Notes under the pieces: model-generated | What the model was told of the DNA's origin: nothing | What the model saw: the letters and a program-made list of their open reading frames with translations, nothing else | The model's database searches: none | Position numbers and translations under genes: made by a program | Part shown: positions 8,630-18,195 of the stretch, in pieces | How positions within the stretch are numbered: position 1 is the stretch's first letter | Layout: each line of letters opens with the position of its first letter | Source of the DNA: Corynebacterium glucuronolyticum DSM 44120 | GTDB lineage: Bacteria > Actinomycetota > Actinomycetes > Mycobacteriales > Mycobacteriaceae | NCBI RefSeq assembly: GCF_030440595.1 | Contig: NZ_CP047452.1 | Span: 1,488,001 to 1,552,000 of the forward strand | Reading direction: 5' to 3' | Length of the DNA stretch: 64,000 nt

Positions 8630-9261
8630 CCGATTGGCACGCCGTTGACGGCTATGTTTCAGGGCGTTGGCATATCCCCTGCTCCGATGCAGCCGAGGAA
8701 AAGAAGCAAACTACGGTAGCACTCCTCAAACAGTTCAACGACCTTGCAAACACAGATCCCGAGCGTGGTGCTGACATCCTCCGTGAGCTGCTGCCTGCGG
8801 ATTCTGCAGTGCCACAGATTTTTGCTCCGTTCAATGTCGAGTACGGCTTCAACACGCGCTTTGGCGAGGGCTGCTTTCTCAACTATAACTGCGTCATCCT
8901 CGACACGGTTGAGGTAACTATCGGTGCACGCGCGCTTTTTGGCCCCGGTTGCCAGATTATCTCTGTGGAACACCCCGTAGGCGATCTGGAGATGCGCAGA
9001 ATCGGCTTTGAGCGGGGGCACGCTGTTCGCATCGGCGATGACTGCTGGTTCGGTGCTGGGGCAATGGTGATGCCCGGCGTGACCATTGGCAACAGATGCG
9101 TCATTGCATCCGGTGCTGTCATTACGAAGGACATCCCCGATGACAGTCTTGTAGCGGGGGTTCCCGCTGAGGTTAAACGAAAGCTGAATCAGCCCGGAGA
9201 CTACCGTGAGCGCGCAGAACTCCCCGATGCCGAGGACCGGCAGCGCGTCGAGAAGCAATGA
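8626..9261 (+). CDS. Hexapeptide-repeat O-acetyltransferase (maltose/galactoside type)
   Basis: A 211-residue left-handed beta-helix acetyltransferase that uses acetyl-CoA. An N-terminal helical part (DPERGADILRELLP) precedes the hexapeptide coils; the catalytic-type histidine lies in IISVEHPVG, and GDDCWFGAGAMVMPGVTIG and VIASGAVITKDIPDDSLVAG are characteristic of the Maa/LacA family. The acceptor cannot be told from sequence: maltose, another sugar or a cell-wall glycan are possible. The gene overlaps the qor stop by four bases and ends just before a strong terminator. Confidence 0.88.
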   Translation: MTDWHAVDGYVSGRWHIPCSDAAEEKKQTTVALLKQFNDLANTDPERGADILRELLPADSAVPQIFAPFNVEYGFNTRFGEGCFLNYNCVILDTVEVTIGARALFGPGCQIISVEHPVGDLEMRRIGFERGHAVRIGDDCWFGAGAMVMPGVTIGNRCVIASGAVITKDIPDDSLVAGVPAEVKRKLNQPGDYRERAELPDAEDRQRVEKQ

Positions 9262-9266
9262 CGAAC

Positions 9267-9297
9267 ACAGCCCCGCACCTACTGTGCGGGGCTGTTT
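9267..9297. terminator. Rho-independent terminator after the acetyltransferase gene
   Basis: ACAGCCCCGCAC (9267-9278) and GTGCGGGGCTGT (9284-9295) form a perfect 12-bp stem with a CTACT loop, followed by a short T run. It ends the ctaA operon on the plus strand. Confidence 0.85.
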
Positions 9298-9423
9298 CAG
9301 GAAGATAACCCAGACACTAACAGGTCAGACCCCGTACAGGTCAGAGACTGGACAGGGCTGTGGACCTACTGAACACAGTCCGGATCGGAACCGGTGGTTC
9401 CGGAAAAAGCATGGGTTGGACTA

Positions 9424-10329
9424 CTACGAGAAGATCTCCATAAGGGACGGAAGGAAGACAGCGTCCAAGGCTAGGCCGATGAATACTACCGCAAGGTACA
9501 CGTTCGCGAGCAGGAACAGCTGGAACGGGCGGACGGTGTGACCTGCTCTCACACGCATGTGCAGCTGCCACGCACGGACGATGAAACAGATGCCACCGGC
9601 CACGGAAGCCGCAAGGTACAAGAATCCAGCAACTGGAGTCAGCAGCAGGGTCGTGAGAACTGTAGCCACAGTGTAAATAAGGATTGCCCGAGTCACTGCC
9701 GCCGGTTTCGCAACGACAGGAAGCATAGGAACCCCCGCAGCCTTATAGTCGTCGCGGTACTTCATTGCCAGCGCCCACGTGTGTGGCGGAGTCCAGAAGA
9801 AGATGACGAGGAACAATACGACAGCCTGCCACCAGTTGGCGGCACCCTGCGTGTTATCTACGATGACAGCCCAGCCCACCATTACCGGCATGCACCCGGC
9901 TGCGCCTCCCCACACCACGTTCTGGGAGGTCCGCCGCTTCAGCCACTTGGTGTAGATGCAGATGTACCAGAAAATCGTGATCAGAATGAAGACCGCTGCG
10001 AGCAGGGAATGGGCAAGGAACCAGAGGATTCCGCACGAACCGATGGTCAGCAGAACGGCGAAAATAAGAGCCTGATTCTTCCCCACCGAATGCTTAGGAA
10101 GCGGGCGCCCCTCCGTGCGGCGCATCTTCTGGTCGATGTCGTAGTCGACCACCATATTCAGCGTATTGGCAGCACCCGCGCCCATCCAGCCACCGATCAG
10201 TGTGAGGATGATAAGCCCCAGGTGAACCGTGCCACGGTCAGCTTGGAGCATGGCGGGGATAGCCGCGATAAGTAAGAGCTCGATGACCCTGGGTTTAGTC
10301 AGGGCAATGTAAGCTTTCACTCTCTCCAC
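9424..10329 (-). CDS. ctaB: Protoheme IX farnesyltransferase (heme O synthase) CtaB
   Basis: Attaches a farnesyl group to heme B to give heme O, the substrate of CtaA. The protein is a 301-residue UbiA-type prenyltransferase with about nine membrane helices. The first Asp-rich site reads [12 protein letters not shown] and the second loop [37 protein letters not shown] opens it. The GTG at 10329 is chosen because GGAGG precedes it by eight bases; an upstream ATG would add 23 residues not seen in relatives. Confidence 0.95.
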   Translation of the reverse strand: MERVKAYIALTKPRVIELLLIAAIPAMLQADRGTVHLGLIILTLIGGWMGAGAANTLNMVVDYDIDQKMRRTEGRPLPKHSVGKNQALIFAVLLTIGSCGILWFLAHSLLAAVFILITIFWYICIYTKWLKRRTSQNVVWGGAAGCMPVMVGWAVIVDNTQGAANWWQAVVLFLVIFFWTPPHTWALAMKYRDDYKAAGVPMLPVVAKPAAVTRAILIYTVATVLTTLLLTPVAGFLYLAASVAGGICFIVRAWQLHMRVRAGHTVRPFQLFLLANVYLAVVFIGLALDAVFLPSLMEIFS

Positions 10330-11097
10330 GAAATATTCCTCCAACCGGTGTCGTTTGGTATGCGTTAATACTATCGTTTGATTGGAGGTTAATCGCAATT
10401 ACCCGTAGTTAGGTTTACCCCCATCAACGTTTCGCAGTTACAAACTTTCCCCCTTTATTGAGGTGAAGCCCGTCTCCGGCAACAAAGTCACAACCTACCA
10501 GTGCAGCGGATGAGCGGCTACCACTGGCCACGGGAGCCCACCGCACCGTAGGACAACCGGGTGCGAACAAGGGCAACCTTCCGCAGATGCTCATACCGAA
10601 CAACCTCGGTGAGGTATTTTACATCTACCGTGCAGACGGATCTCCATCGCCCACTACTAATGCTCGGTGCAGCTATTAACCGTAACTTCCCTTGTTAACG
10701 CCATTGGCCGTCATGTGCGGGTGTCCTTCACTGTGGGGCACCACTGTGATCTTTGGCGAAACGCATCTTCACCGCATCTTCAACGCATCTTCACAGTGTG
10801 CGAAGCCTTCCATTCGAGGCGCCGTAATGCCCCCTCCGGCGGTTCGTGCAGCTCCCGGTAGGGATTTTCATGGCCACCTGCCACCAATACATCCCGCGTC
10901 GGCTAACCACCATACGGTTGGCGTGAAAATGGGCAATAGCTCTATTGGCTTTGCTCATTACCCCAGGACAGAACCTGGCGCAACGTTTACAAACGGTCGA
11001 TCGATGAAACTGTTGGCAATAACGCCCCTCAGAGCCCGAAAATCCGGCTAAGCTGGTGTACGAAACTATCCACCTAATCAGGAATTGAGGAACACAC
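10330..11097. other. Divergent ctaB/tkt intergenic region
   Basis: This 768-base divergent spacer shows no credible gene. It should hold the promoters for ctaB and the tkt operon. Near 10742-10798 it contains an inverted repeat enclosing three direct repeats. The tkt ribosome site is GAGG at 11086-11090. Confidence 0.6.
10742..10798. repeat. Inverted repeat enclosing three 11-bp direct repeats
   Basis: CACTGTGA at 10742-10749 and its complement TCACAGTG at 10791-10798 flank three near-identical 11-base units based on CGCATCTTCAC (starting 10762, 10773 and 10784). A further CACTGTGG lies at 10729. The 11-base period is close to one helical turn. It lies about 300 bases upstream of tkt; a regulator site is possible. 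Confidence 0.75.
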
Positions 11098-13215
11098 GTG
11101 ACCGACCTGAACCTGTCACCTGAACTGCAGGAAAAAACTGCACGCAACTATCCCACTGATTGGACTGACCTGGACACCCAAGCTGTTGATACGGCACGTG
11201 TCCTCGCAGCTGACGCAGTTCAGAACTGCGGTTCTGGTCACCCGGGCACCGCCATGAGTCTTGCGCCGCTGGCTTACACTCTTTACCAGCGCACGATGAA
11301 CCTTGACCCCGCGGATGACCAGTGGCTCGGCCGCGACCGGTTCGTCCTTTCTTGTGGCCACTCTTCCCTCACCCAGTACATCCAGCTTTACTTCGCGGGC
11401 TTCGGCCTTGAAATGGAAGATCTGAAGGCCCTTCGCACATGGGGTGCGAAGACCCCGGGTCACCCCGAGTACAGGCACACCAAGGGTGTGGAAATTACCA
11501 CCGGCCCGCTTGGCCAAGGCCTCGCATCGGCTGTTGGCATGGCCATGGCAGCCCGCCGGGAGCGTGGCCTCCTCGATCCCGAGGCACCGGCCGGTGAATC
11601 TCCATTCGACCACTACATCTATGTCATCTCCTCCGACGGCGATATGCAGGAAGGCGTCACGAGTGAGGCGTGCTCTATCGCAGGCACGCAGAAGCTCGGT
11701 AACCTCATCGTTTTCTGGGATGACAACAACATCTCCATCGAAGACAACACCCAAATCGCTTTCACTGAGGACGTTGTAGCCCGTTACCAGGCCTACGGCT
11801 GGCAGACTCTCGAGGTCGAGTCCGGCGAGGACATCGTCGCCATTGAGAAGGCCATTGAGCAAGCAAAGGCTGACACCTCCCGCCCGTCCTTCATCCGAGT
11901 GAAGACCGTTATCGGTTACCCGTCACCCGGAAAGATGAACACCGGCGGTATCCACGGTGCGGCTCTCGGAGACGATGAAGTTGCGGCAACGAAGAAGGTA
12001 CTCGGATTCGACCCAGAGCAGCATTTCTACATTTCTGACGAGGTCCTCGCCCACACCCGCTCCATCGGTGAGCGTGCCGCTCAGGCCCACGAAGAGTGGA
12101 ACAAGAAGTTCGACGAATGGGCAGAGAAGAACCCGGAGCGCAAGGCACTCCTGGATCGCATCACCCACCGCGAATTCCCCGAGAGCTGGGATGAAAACCT
12201 GCCCACTTGGGATGCAGATCCCAAAGGTGTCGCTACCCGTAAGGCTTCGCACAAGGTGCTGCAGGCTCTCGGAGAGACGCTCCCTGAGCTGTGGGGCGGT
12301 TCCGCCGACCTCGCAGGTTCCAACAACACGACGATCGATGCCGATGATTCCTTCGGCCCGGAGGAGATCTCCACCGATACGTGGACGGCACAGCCGTACG
12401 GCCGCAACCTCCACTTCGGTATCCGCGAGCACGCTATGGGTTCGATCCTCAACGGTATTTCCCTGCACGGCCCGACGCGTCCGTACGGTGGCACCTTCCT
12501 CATCTTCTCCGACTACATGCGTCCTGCTGTTCGCCTCGCTGCCCTCATGGGCACCGACGCTTTCTACGTATGGACCCACGACTCCATTGGTCTTGGCGAG
12601 GATGGCCCGACCCACCAGCCGATCGAACAGCTTGCATCTCTTCGCGCCATCCCGGAGATGTCCATGGTCCGCCCGGCAGATGCGAACGAGACGGCCGCTG
12701 CATGGCGGGCTGCTCTTCTGTACCACGAGGGCCCGAAGGGCATCGCTCTGACCCGTCAGAACGTGCCGGTGCTTGAGGGCACGAAGGAAAAGGCAAAGGA
12801 CGGCGTAGTCAAGGGTGCCTACGTCCTCGTCGAAGGCTCGAAGGAGACCCCGGACATCATCCTCATGGGTACCGGTTCCGAGGTTCAGCTGGCCGTCGAA
12901 GCGGCTCAGAAGCTCGAGTCTGAGGGCATCGCAGCTCGCGTTGTCAGTGTCCCCTGCCTTGACTGGTTCGAGGAGCAGGATGCCTCCTACATCGAGGAGG
13001 TCCTCCCCTCCTCTGTCAAGGCTCGAGTTTCCGTCGAGGCAGGCATCGCCCAGCCGTGGTACCGCTGGCTCGGCACCTATGGCCGTCCGGTATCCATCGA
13101 GCACTTCGGTGCCTCCGCTCCGTACCAGAAGCTTTACGACGAGTTCGGTGTCACCGCAGATGCTGTGTACGACGCCGCCAAGGAATCCCTCAACGCTGTA
13201 AAGGAAGAAGCATAA
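11098..13215 (+). CDS. tkt: Transketolase
   Basis: A thiamine-diphosphate enzyme that moves two-carbon units between sugar phosphates in the non-oxidative pentose phosphate pathway. The 705 residues match the corynebacterial enzyme end to end: SGHPGTAMSLAPLAYTLY, the diphosphate-binding motif SDGDMQEGVTSEA, the catalytic-face segment GIREHAMGSILNGISLHG, and HDSIGLGEDGPTHQPIEQ. The GTG at 11098 gives the expected N-terminus (TDLNLSPELQ) with GAGG upstream. It leads the tkt-tal-zwf-opcA-pgl series. Confidence 0.98.
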   Translation: MTDLNLSPELQEKTARNYPTDWTDLDTQAVDTARVLAADAVQNCGSGHPGTAMSLAPLAYTLYQRTMNLDPADDQWLGRDRFVLSCGHSSLTQYIQLYFAGFGLEMEDLKALRTWGAKTPGHPEYRHTKGVEITTGPLGQGLASAVGMAMAARRERGLLDPEAPAGESPFDHYIYVISSDGDMQEGVTSEACSIAGTQKLGNLIVFWDDNNISIEDNTQIAFTEDVVARYQAYGWQTLEVESGEDIVAIEKAIEQAKADTSRPSFIRVKTVIGYPSPGKMNTGGIHGAALGDDEVAATKKVLGFDPEQHFYISDEVLAHTRSIGERAAQAHEEWNKKFDEWAEKNPERKALLDRITHREFPESWDENLPTWDADPKGVATRKASHKVLQALGETLPELWGGSADLAGSNNTTIDADDSFGPEEISTDTWTAQPYGRNLHFGIREHAMGSILNGISLHGPTRPYGGTFLIFSDYMRPAVRLAALMGTDAFYVWTHDSIGLGEDGPTHQPIEQLASLRAIPEMSMVRPADANETAAAWRAALLYHEGPKGIALTRQNVPVLEGTKEKAKDGVVKGAYVLVEGSKETPDIILMGTGSEVQLAVEAAQKLESEGIAARVVSVPCLDWFEEQDASYIEEVLPSSVKARVSVEAGIAQPWYRWLGTYGRPVSIEHFGASAPYQKLYDEFGVTADAVYDAAKESLNAVKEEA

Positions 13216-14298
13216 ATGAACGCAATTGACGATCTGAAGAAGGTCGGCACCTCCACATGGTTGGACGATCTTTCCCGTGACCGTCTTACCTCCGGCAATC
13301 TCAAGGAGCTCCTGAGCTCCAAGTCCATCGTCGGCGTGACTACGAACCCCTCTATCTTCGCTGCCGCTATGGGCAAGGGCACCGCATATGATGCCCAGAT
13401 CAGCGAGCTGAAGGAGGCCGGCTCGAACGTCGACGATAGCGTCTACACCATGGCCATCAAGGATGTTCAGGATGCCTGCGATCTTTTCGCTGACGTCTAC
13501 GAGCAGTCCGGCGGTCAGGATGGTCGTGTCTCTATTGAGGTAGACCCGCGTATTTCTGCCGACCGCGATGCAACCGTCACCCAGGCAAAGAACCTGTGGG
13601 AGCGCGTCGATCGTCCGAACGCGATGATTAAGATTCCGGCCACTGAGGGATCCATGCCGGCAATTGCTGATGCACTTGCCGAGGGCATTTCAGTTAACGT
13701 CACCCTCATTTTCTCCGTGCCGGTTTACCGTCAGGTCGTCCAGACCTACATCGATGGCGTTAAGCGCGCGGCAGCAAATGGCCACGATGTGTCTAAGATC
13801 CACTCTGTCGCAAGTTTCTTCGTATCCCGCGTGGACACGGAAGTAGACAAGCGCCTGGATGCCATCGGCACCGATGAGGCCAAGGAACTCAAGGGCAAGG
13901 CTGGTATCGCCAACGCACACCGTGCCTATGCTGCATTCGAAGAGCTCTTCAAGGCTGCAGACCTGCCGGAGGGCGCAAACATTCAGCGCCCGCTGTGGGC
14001 ATCCACTGGCGTGAAGAACCCGGACTACCCGCAGGATATGTACGTGACGGAGCTCGCCGGTCCGAACACGGTAAACACCATGCCGGAGAAGACGATCGAT
14101 GCTGCTCTCGAGGGCAACGGTATTCACGGCGATACACTGTCCGGCAAGGGTGAGGAAGCTGATGAGCTCTTCGCGAAGCTCAGCGAGATCGGTATTGACT
14201 TCGAGGATGTCTTCGAGGTTCTCGAGCGTGAGGGCGTAGAGAAATTCGTCAAGGCATGGGAAGAACTGCTCGACTCTATGCAGAGCAAGCTTGCGTAA
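13216..14298 (+). CDS. tal: Transaldolase
   Basis: Transfers dihydroxyacetone units between sedoheptulose 7-phosphate and glyceraldehyde 3-phosphate. The 360-residue protein is of the longer actinobacterial class. The Schiff-base lysine lies in NAMIKIPATEG, and VGVTTNPSIFAAAM marks the N-terminal barrel. Its ATG follows the tkt stop with no gap and uses AAGGAAG inside the end of tkt, so the two are translated from one message. A terminator follows. Confidence 0.97.
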   Translation: MNAIDDLKKVGTSTWLDDLSRDRLTSGNLKELLSSKSIVGVTTNPSIFAAAMGKGTAYDAQISELKEAGSNVDDSVYTMAIKDVQDACDLFADVYEQSGGQDGRVSIEVDPRISADRDATVTQAKNLWERVDRPNAMIKIPATEGSMPAIADALAEGISVNVTLIFSVPVYRQVVQTYIDGVKRAAANGHDVSKIHSVASFFVSRVDTEVDKRLDAIGTDEAKELKGKAGIANAHRAYAAFEELFKAADLPEGANIQRPLWASTGVKNPDYPQDMYVTELAGPNTVNTMPEKTIDAALEGNGIHGDTLSGKGEEADELFAKLSEIGIDFEDVFEVLEREGVEKFVKAWEELLDSMQSKLA

Positions 14299-14830
14299 CA
14301 CGCTGACGTCTAGTCGAGGAAGCTTTTTGACTTGACACGCACAGCTGTGCATGAAAGGCGGTGGGCCGATTGGCTCACCGCCTTCTTGTTGTCCTTGTGT
14401 ATCGATGTGTAGCCACCGTGAGGCCTGTCCATATCCCTAGGCGGCTTTTCACAAGCCCCAAATCGCCCTTCGTATGTATCTTTATGTAGCCCGTCTCCTG
14501 CTGGTTGCTTACTCCGAGTGGCGAGAAAGGAAAGGCACATCCTTTGCAAAGGCGTGTTTTCGTTCCTCCATCCACTGGAGTGCGTGGCATGCGCGAGGCG
14601 CTGTGGCGCACTGTGGGCTTACGTGCAACGGGCGCTGGATTAAGCGGGGAATGAGAGTACAAGCAAGGTTTTGGCTTATGATGTTCTATGCAACACAGCG
14701 ATCCAGCGGGTGCGTGGCCACGCTCTAGAACACAGCTGACAGTATTGACTGCGCGTTTTCTCGCCTGCATCGCTGTTGAAAAGTGAACAATCGTGAGTAA
14801 GACATTCGTGGCAGATAGTGAGGTAGCTCA
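14299..14830. other. Intergenic region between tal and zwf
   Basis: This 532-base spacer holds the terminator after tal and otherwise no clear gene. The zwf-opcA-pgl genes probably have their own promoter here. Just before zwf, bases 14820-14837 resemble a tRNA D-arm but cannot be extended into a tRNA. Confidence 0.55.
14355..14398 (+). terminator. Rho-independent terminator after tal
   Basis: AAGGCGGTG (14355-14363) pairs with CACCGCCTT (14376-14384); the loop adds an inner GCC/GGC pairing. A T-rich run (TCTTGTTGTCC) follows. It separates tkt-tal from zwf. Confidence 0.82.
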
Positions 14831-16351
14831 GTGGTAGATGGGAAATGGGAAAATCCGCTACGAAGCGCAAAGGATTCACGGCTTCCGCGGATTGCAGGCC
14901 CGTCCGGCATCGTCATCTTCGGCGTAACCGGCGATTTGGCGCGCAAGAAACTGCTGCCTGCGGTATATGACTTGGCTAACCGTGGTCTGCTCCCTGCTGG
15001 CTTCCAGCTCGTGGGTTTCGGTCGTCGCGATTGGGACCGCGCGGAATTCGCCTCCTATGTCCGAAAGGCCGTCGAAGCCGGGGCACGCACGGAGATCCGC
15101 GAGAATGTGTGGGAGCGCCTGACAGAGGGCATGACCTTCGTCAAGGGCAATCTCAATTCCGACGAGGACTTCGACAGTCTCGCCGAGACGCTGTCCAGTC
15201 TCCGCTCCGCCCACGGCAACTGGGCCTTCTACCTTTCGGTGCCTCCGAGTTTCTTCGACGATGTGTGCTACCAGCTCGACCGCTCCGGCTTAGCAAAGCC
15301 AAAGGACGACAATGCGTGGCGACGCGTCATCATTGAGAAGCCTTTTGGTCACGATCTTGAATCGGCACGGAAGCTGAACCAAACGGTCAACTCTGTCTTC
15401 CCGGAATCCTCGGTTTACCGCATTGACCACTACCTGGGCAAAGAAACCGTACAGAACATCGTGGCCCTGCGTTTTGCTGGTGCCATGTTCGAGCCGCTAT
15501 GGAACGCTAACTTCGTCGACCACGTCCAGATCACCATGGCCGAGGATATCGGTCTTGGTGGCCGCGCGGGGTATTACGACGGTATCGGCGCAGCTCGTGA
15601 CGTGATCCAAAACCACCTGCTTCAGCTCATGGCTCTCGTGGCAATGGAAGAGCCCGCCTCCTTCAGCCCCGCTGCTCTCCAGGCGGAGAAGATCAAGGTG
15701 CTCAGCGCCACGGAGCCTGTGTACCCGTTGTCTGCTACTACGGCCCGTGGTCAATACACAGCAGGCTGGCAGGGATCAGAGAAGGTCGTCGGGCTGCGGG
15801 AGGAGTCCGGTTTCGATCCGGAGTCCCGCACGGAGACCTTTGCTGCCTGTACTCTTGCTATCCATTCGCGTCGCTGGGACGGCGTGCCCTTTTACGTGCG
15901 CACAGGAAAGCGCCTAGGCCGGCGTGTGACGGAGATCGCCGTGGTATTCAAGAAGGCTGCACACATGCCGTTCCAGGATGATGATGCCCTCACCTCCAAC
16001 GCGGTCGTCATGCGTATTCAGCCCAATGAGGGTGTCACACTCCGCTTTGGTTCCAAGGTTCCCGGACAGATCATGGAAGTCCGCGATGTGAACATGAACT
16101 TCTCGTACTCCGAGTCTTTCACCGAGGAGTCTCCGGAAGCCTACGAGCGCCTTATTCTCGATGTGCTTCTCGATGAGTCCAGCCTCTTCCCGTCCAATGA
16201 AGAGGTGGAGCTCTCGTGGAAGATCCTCGACCCGATCATCGCCCACTGGGCAAAGCATGGCACTCCGGAAGATTACGAGGCAGGTACCTGGGGCCCGGCT
16301 TCTGCCGACCGCATGATGAGCCGCACCGGTCGTAGGTGGAGGCTCCCATAA
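14831..16351 (+). CDS. zwf: Glucose-6-phosphate 1-dehydrogenase
   Basis: Oxidises glucose 6-phosphate to 6-phosphogluconolactone with NADP, the first step of the oxidative pentose phosphate pathway. Of 506 residues, the N-terminal NADP fold has FGVTGDLARKKLLPA, and the substrate/catalytic region is RIDHYLGKETVQNI with the catalytic histidine two residues after the aspartate. AEDIGLGGRAGYYDGIGAAR is also conserved. The start is taken as GTG at 14831; it gives an N-terminus (WENPLRSAKDSRLPRIAGPS) like other corynebacterial Zwf proteins. opcA follows and encodes its assembly factor. Confidence 0.97.
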   Translation: MVDGKWENPLRSAKDSRLPRIAGPSGIVIFGVTGDLARKKLLPAVYDLANRGLLPAGFQLVGFGRRDWDRAEFASYVRKAVEAGARTEIRENVWERLTEGMTFVKGNLNSDEDFDSLAETLSSLRSAHGNWAFYLSVPPSFFDDVCYQLDRSGLAKPKDDNAWRRVIIEKPFGHDLESARKLNQTVNSVFPESSVYRIDHYLGKETVQNIVALRFAGAMFEPLWNANFVDHVQITMAEDIGLGGRAGYYDGIGAARDVIQNHLLQLMALVAMEEPASFSPAALQAEKIKVLSATEPVYPLSATTARGQYTAGWQGSEKVVGLREESGFDPESRTETFAACTLAIHSRRWDGVPFYVRTGKRLGRRVTEIAVVFKKAAHMPFQDDDALTSNAVVMRIQPNEGVTLRFGSKVPGQIMEVRDVNMNFSYSESFTEESPEAYERLILDVLLDESSLFPSNEEVELSWKILDPIIAHWAKHGTPEDYEAGTWGPASADRMMSRTGRRWRLP

Positions 16352-16462
16352 TGAACGGAGTATCCCCTGTCCACGGCGGAGCCACACTCGCTCCTGCCGC
16401 TGTGACTACTGTGGCCTCATCGTCACTTCATCTCATCGCGTCGAACGGAGGAAAATAGCACT

Positions 16463-17437
16463 ATGCATCATTTGCGCAACACGTCCACGAGGGAAATTTC
16501 CTCCACCATCGAGCACATCGAGGCATCGGGCATGCAGCCTCGGGCCAATCACGTCCTCACCCTCATCGTGGTCATCCATGGCAAGACGAACAAGGACAAG
16601 CTGTTTCACACGATTTCGTCGTCTTCCAAGGAGCATCCATCCCGTGTACTCATCCTCGAGCCACAGGAGGAAGCCCACGCATTGGGCGTGCACCCTCCGT
16701 CGGTTATCGATGCGGAACTCCACGTCGGTGGGGATGCCGGCGCATCAGAAATCATCTGGCTGCAGTTGCGCGGCGAGGTCACCGAGCATTTGGATAGCGT
16801 TGTCACTCCGCTGCTCCTCCCCGATACTCCGATTGTCGCATGGTGGCCGGCATCAGCCCCGGTGAATCCGGCGGAAGATCCGATTGGCCGCCTAGCTACC
16901 CGCCGCATCACTGATTCTTTCTATGATCCTGCCGAGGACGCGATTTATCGCCGGCGTTCCAACTACACTCCCGGTGATTCCGATCTGTGCTGGTCCAGGC
17001 TCACTCCGTGGCGTGGAATCCTGGCTTCTGCACTCGACCAGCCTCCGTTTGAGCAGGTAAAGAGAGCCAAGTTGTACGGGCTTGCGGTAAGCCCCACGGT
17101 GGATCTTGCTGCCGGATGGCTTGCCGACGTCCTCGGGGTACCCGTTTTCCGCGAGGTTCGGGGGTCCGCAGACCACCCAGTCGACCGCAACGGTCTACCC
17201 GCCATACCGGTTGCTGAAGTTATTCTAGAACGCGAAACAGGTACGGTTCGTCTCACCGTCGCCGATGCCGAGACAATTGAATTGACGATTGGCGACGGCC
17301 CGGTCACAAAGATTGCGCAGGGTCGCAGGCCCGATGTGGACTGTCTATCCGAGGAAATGCGCCACCTCGTTCCAGACCAGGCCTATGCGGGTGCCCTCAA
17401 CGGTCTTTCCAAGGTCACCTACCTCGAAGCCGACTAA
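16463..17437 (+). CDS. opcA: Glucose-6-phosphate dehydrogenase assembly/allosteric protein OpcA
   Basis: OpcA associates with Zwf and is needed for full glucose-6-phosphate dehydrogenase activity in corynebacteria and cyanobacteria. The 324 residues show the family signatures EHPSRVLILEP, GGDAGASEIIWLQLRGEV and LLPDTPIVAWWPASAPVNP, then DCLSEEMRHLVPDQAYAGAL near the C-terminus. GGAGG lies nine bases before the ATG. The 111-base gap after zwf is longer than elsewhere in the cluster and holds no terminator. Confidence 0.95.
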   Translation: MHHLRNTSTREISSTIEHIEASGMQPRANHVLTLIVVIHGKTNKDKLFHTISSSSKEHPSRVLILEPQEEAHALGVHPPSVIDAELHVGGDAGASEIIWLQLRGEVTEHLDSVVTPLLLPDTPIVAWWPASAPVNPAEDPIGRLATRRITDSFYDPAEDAIYRRRSNYTPGDSDLCWSRLTPWRGILASALDQPPFEQVKRAKLYGLAVSPTVDLAAGWLADVLGVPVFREVRGSADHPVDRNGLPAIPVAEVILERETGTVRLTVADAETIELTIGDGPVTKIAQGRRPDVDCLSEEMRHLVPDQAYAGALNGLSKVTYLEAD

Positions 17438-17455
17438 TACGAAAGGATTTGCACC

Positions 17456-18190
17456 ATGTCTTTTACCCACACTGATCAGCCATCGCTGCGCGAGATGTGC
17501 GACTATGCCGCTCGTGCTGTGGTCAACACGATTGCTGATGTGCAGCAGGACGGATCACCCGCGCATCTCGTTTTGACCGGTGGTACTGCGGGAATTGAGA
17601 CGTGTCGGCGACTCCTAGCGCTTCACCAGGCCGCAGAGCAACAGCGCGAAAGCTTCCCCATCGCTGCGATCAACTGGCAGAATACGCACGTGTACTTCGG
17701 CGATGAGCGAAACGTTGCTGTCTCCCACCCGGATTCGAACGAGGGACAGGCACGGGAGGCTCTGCTCGATTACGTTCCGATTCCCGCCGAGAATATCCAC
17801 TCATACAGCCTCGACGGCACTCCCGACGAGGCTTACCTAGAGGAAAAGGCTCAGCAGTACGCGGAACTTTTGCCGGAGCACTTTGATGTACACCTGTTCG
17901 GCGTTGGCCCGGATGGTCACGTTAACTCACTGTTCCCCGGCCACCCTGTCCTTGCAGCGCGCGACTCGCTCGTCACTGCGGTCACGGATTCACCGAAACC
18001 TCCGGCACAGCGTCTCACACTCACTTTTTCTGCGGTGGAACGGGCGAAAAAGGCGATCCTTCTCATTAGTGGTGCAGCTAAGGCTGAAGCGTTTGATAAC
18101 GTGTCGAGCGATGCTGCTGTTGAGGAATGTCCCGCTGCTGAGGTGACACGTTTGGTCAGCACCGAGGTTCTCACCTCAGAGCTGCACTAG
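17456..18190 (+). CDS. pgl: 6-phosphogluconolactonase
   Basis: Hydrolyses 6-phosphogluconolactone made by Zwf. The 244-residue protein belongs to the NagB/RpiA-like Pgl family: HLVLTGGTAGIETCRRL near the N-terminus, NTHVYFGDERNVAVSHPDSN in the active-site region, and LFGVGPDGHVNSLFPGHP. It begins 18 bases after opcA with GAAAGGA upstream and ends the pentose phosphate series; a minus-strand gene ends five bases beyond its stop. Confidence 0.95.
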   Translation: MSFTHTDQPSLREMCDYAARAVVNTIADVQQDGSPAHLVLTGGTAGIETCRRLLALHQAAEQQRESFPIAAINWQNTHVYFGDERNVAVSHPDSNEGQAREALLDYVPIPAENIHSYSLDGTPDEAYLEEKAQQYAELLPEHFDVHLFGVGPDGHVNSLFPGHPVLAARDSLVTAVTDSPKPPAQRLTLTFSAVERAKKAILLISGAAKAEAFDNVSSDAAVEECPAAEVTRLVSTEVLTSELH

Positions 18191-18195
18191 CTGGA

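Noticed and set aside
11923..13104. 393-codon minus-strand frame opposite tkt
   Set aside because: Antisense shadow caused by codon bias in tkt.
14819..14890. tRNA-like start (AGGTAGCTCAGTGGTAGA) just before and inside zwf
   Set aside because: Only the D-arm resembles a tRNA; no anticodon stem, T-arm (GTTCRA) or paired acceptor follow at the right distances, and zwf coding sequence covers the rest.
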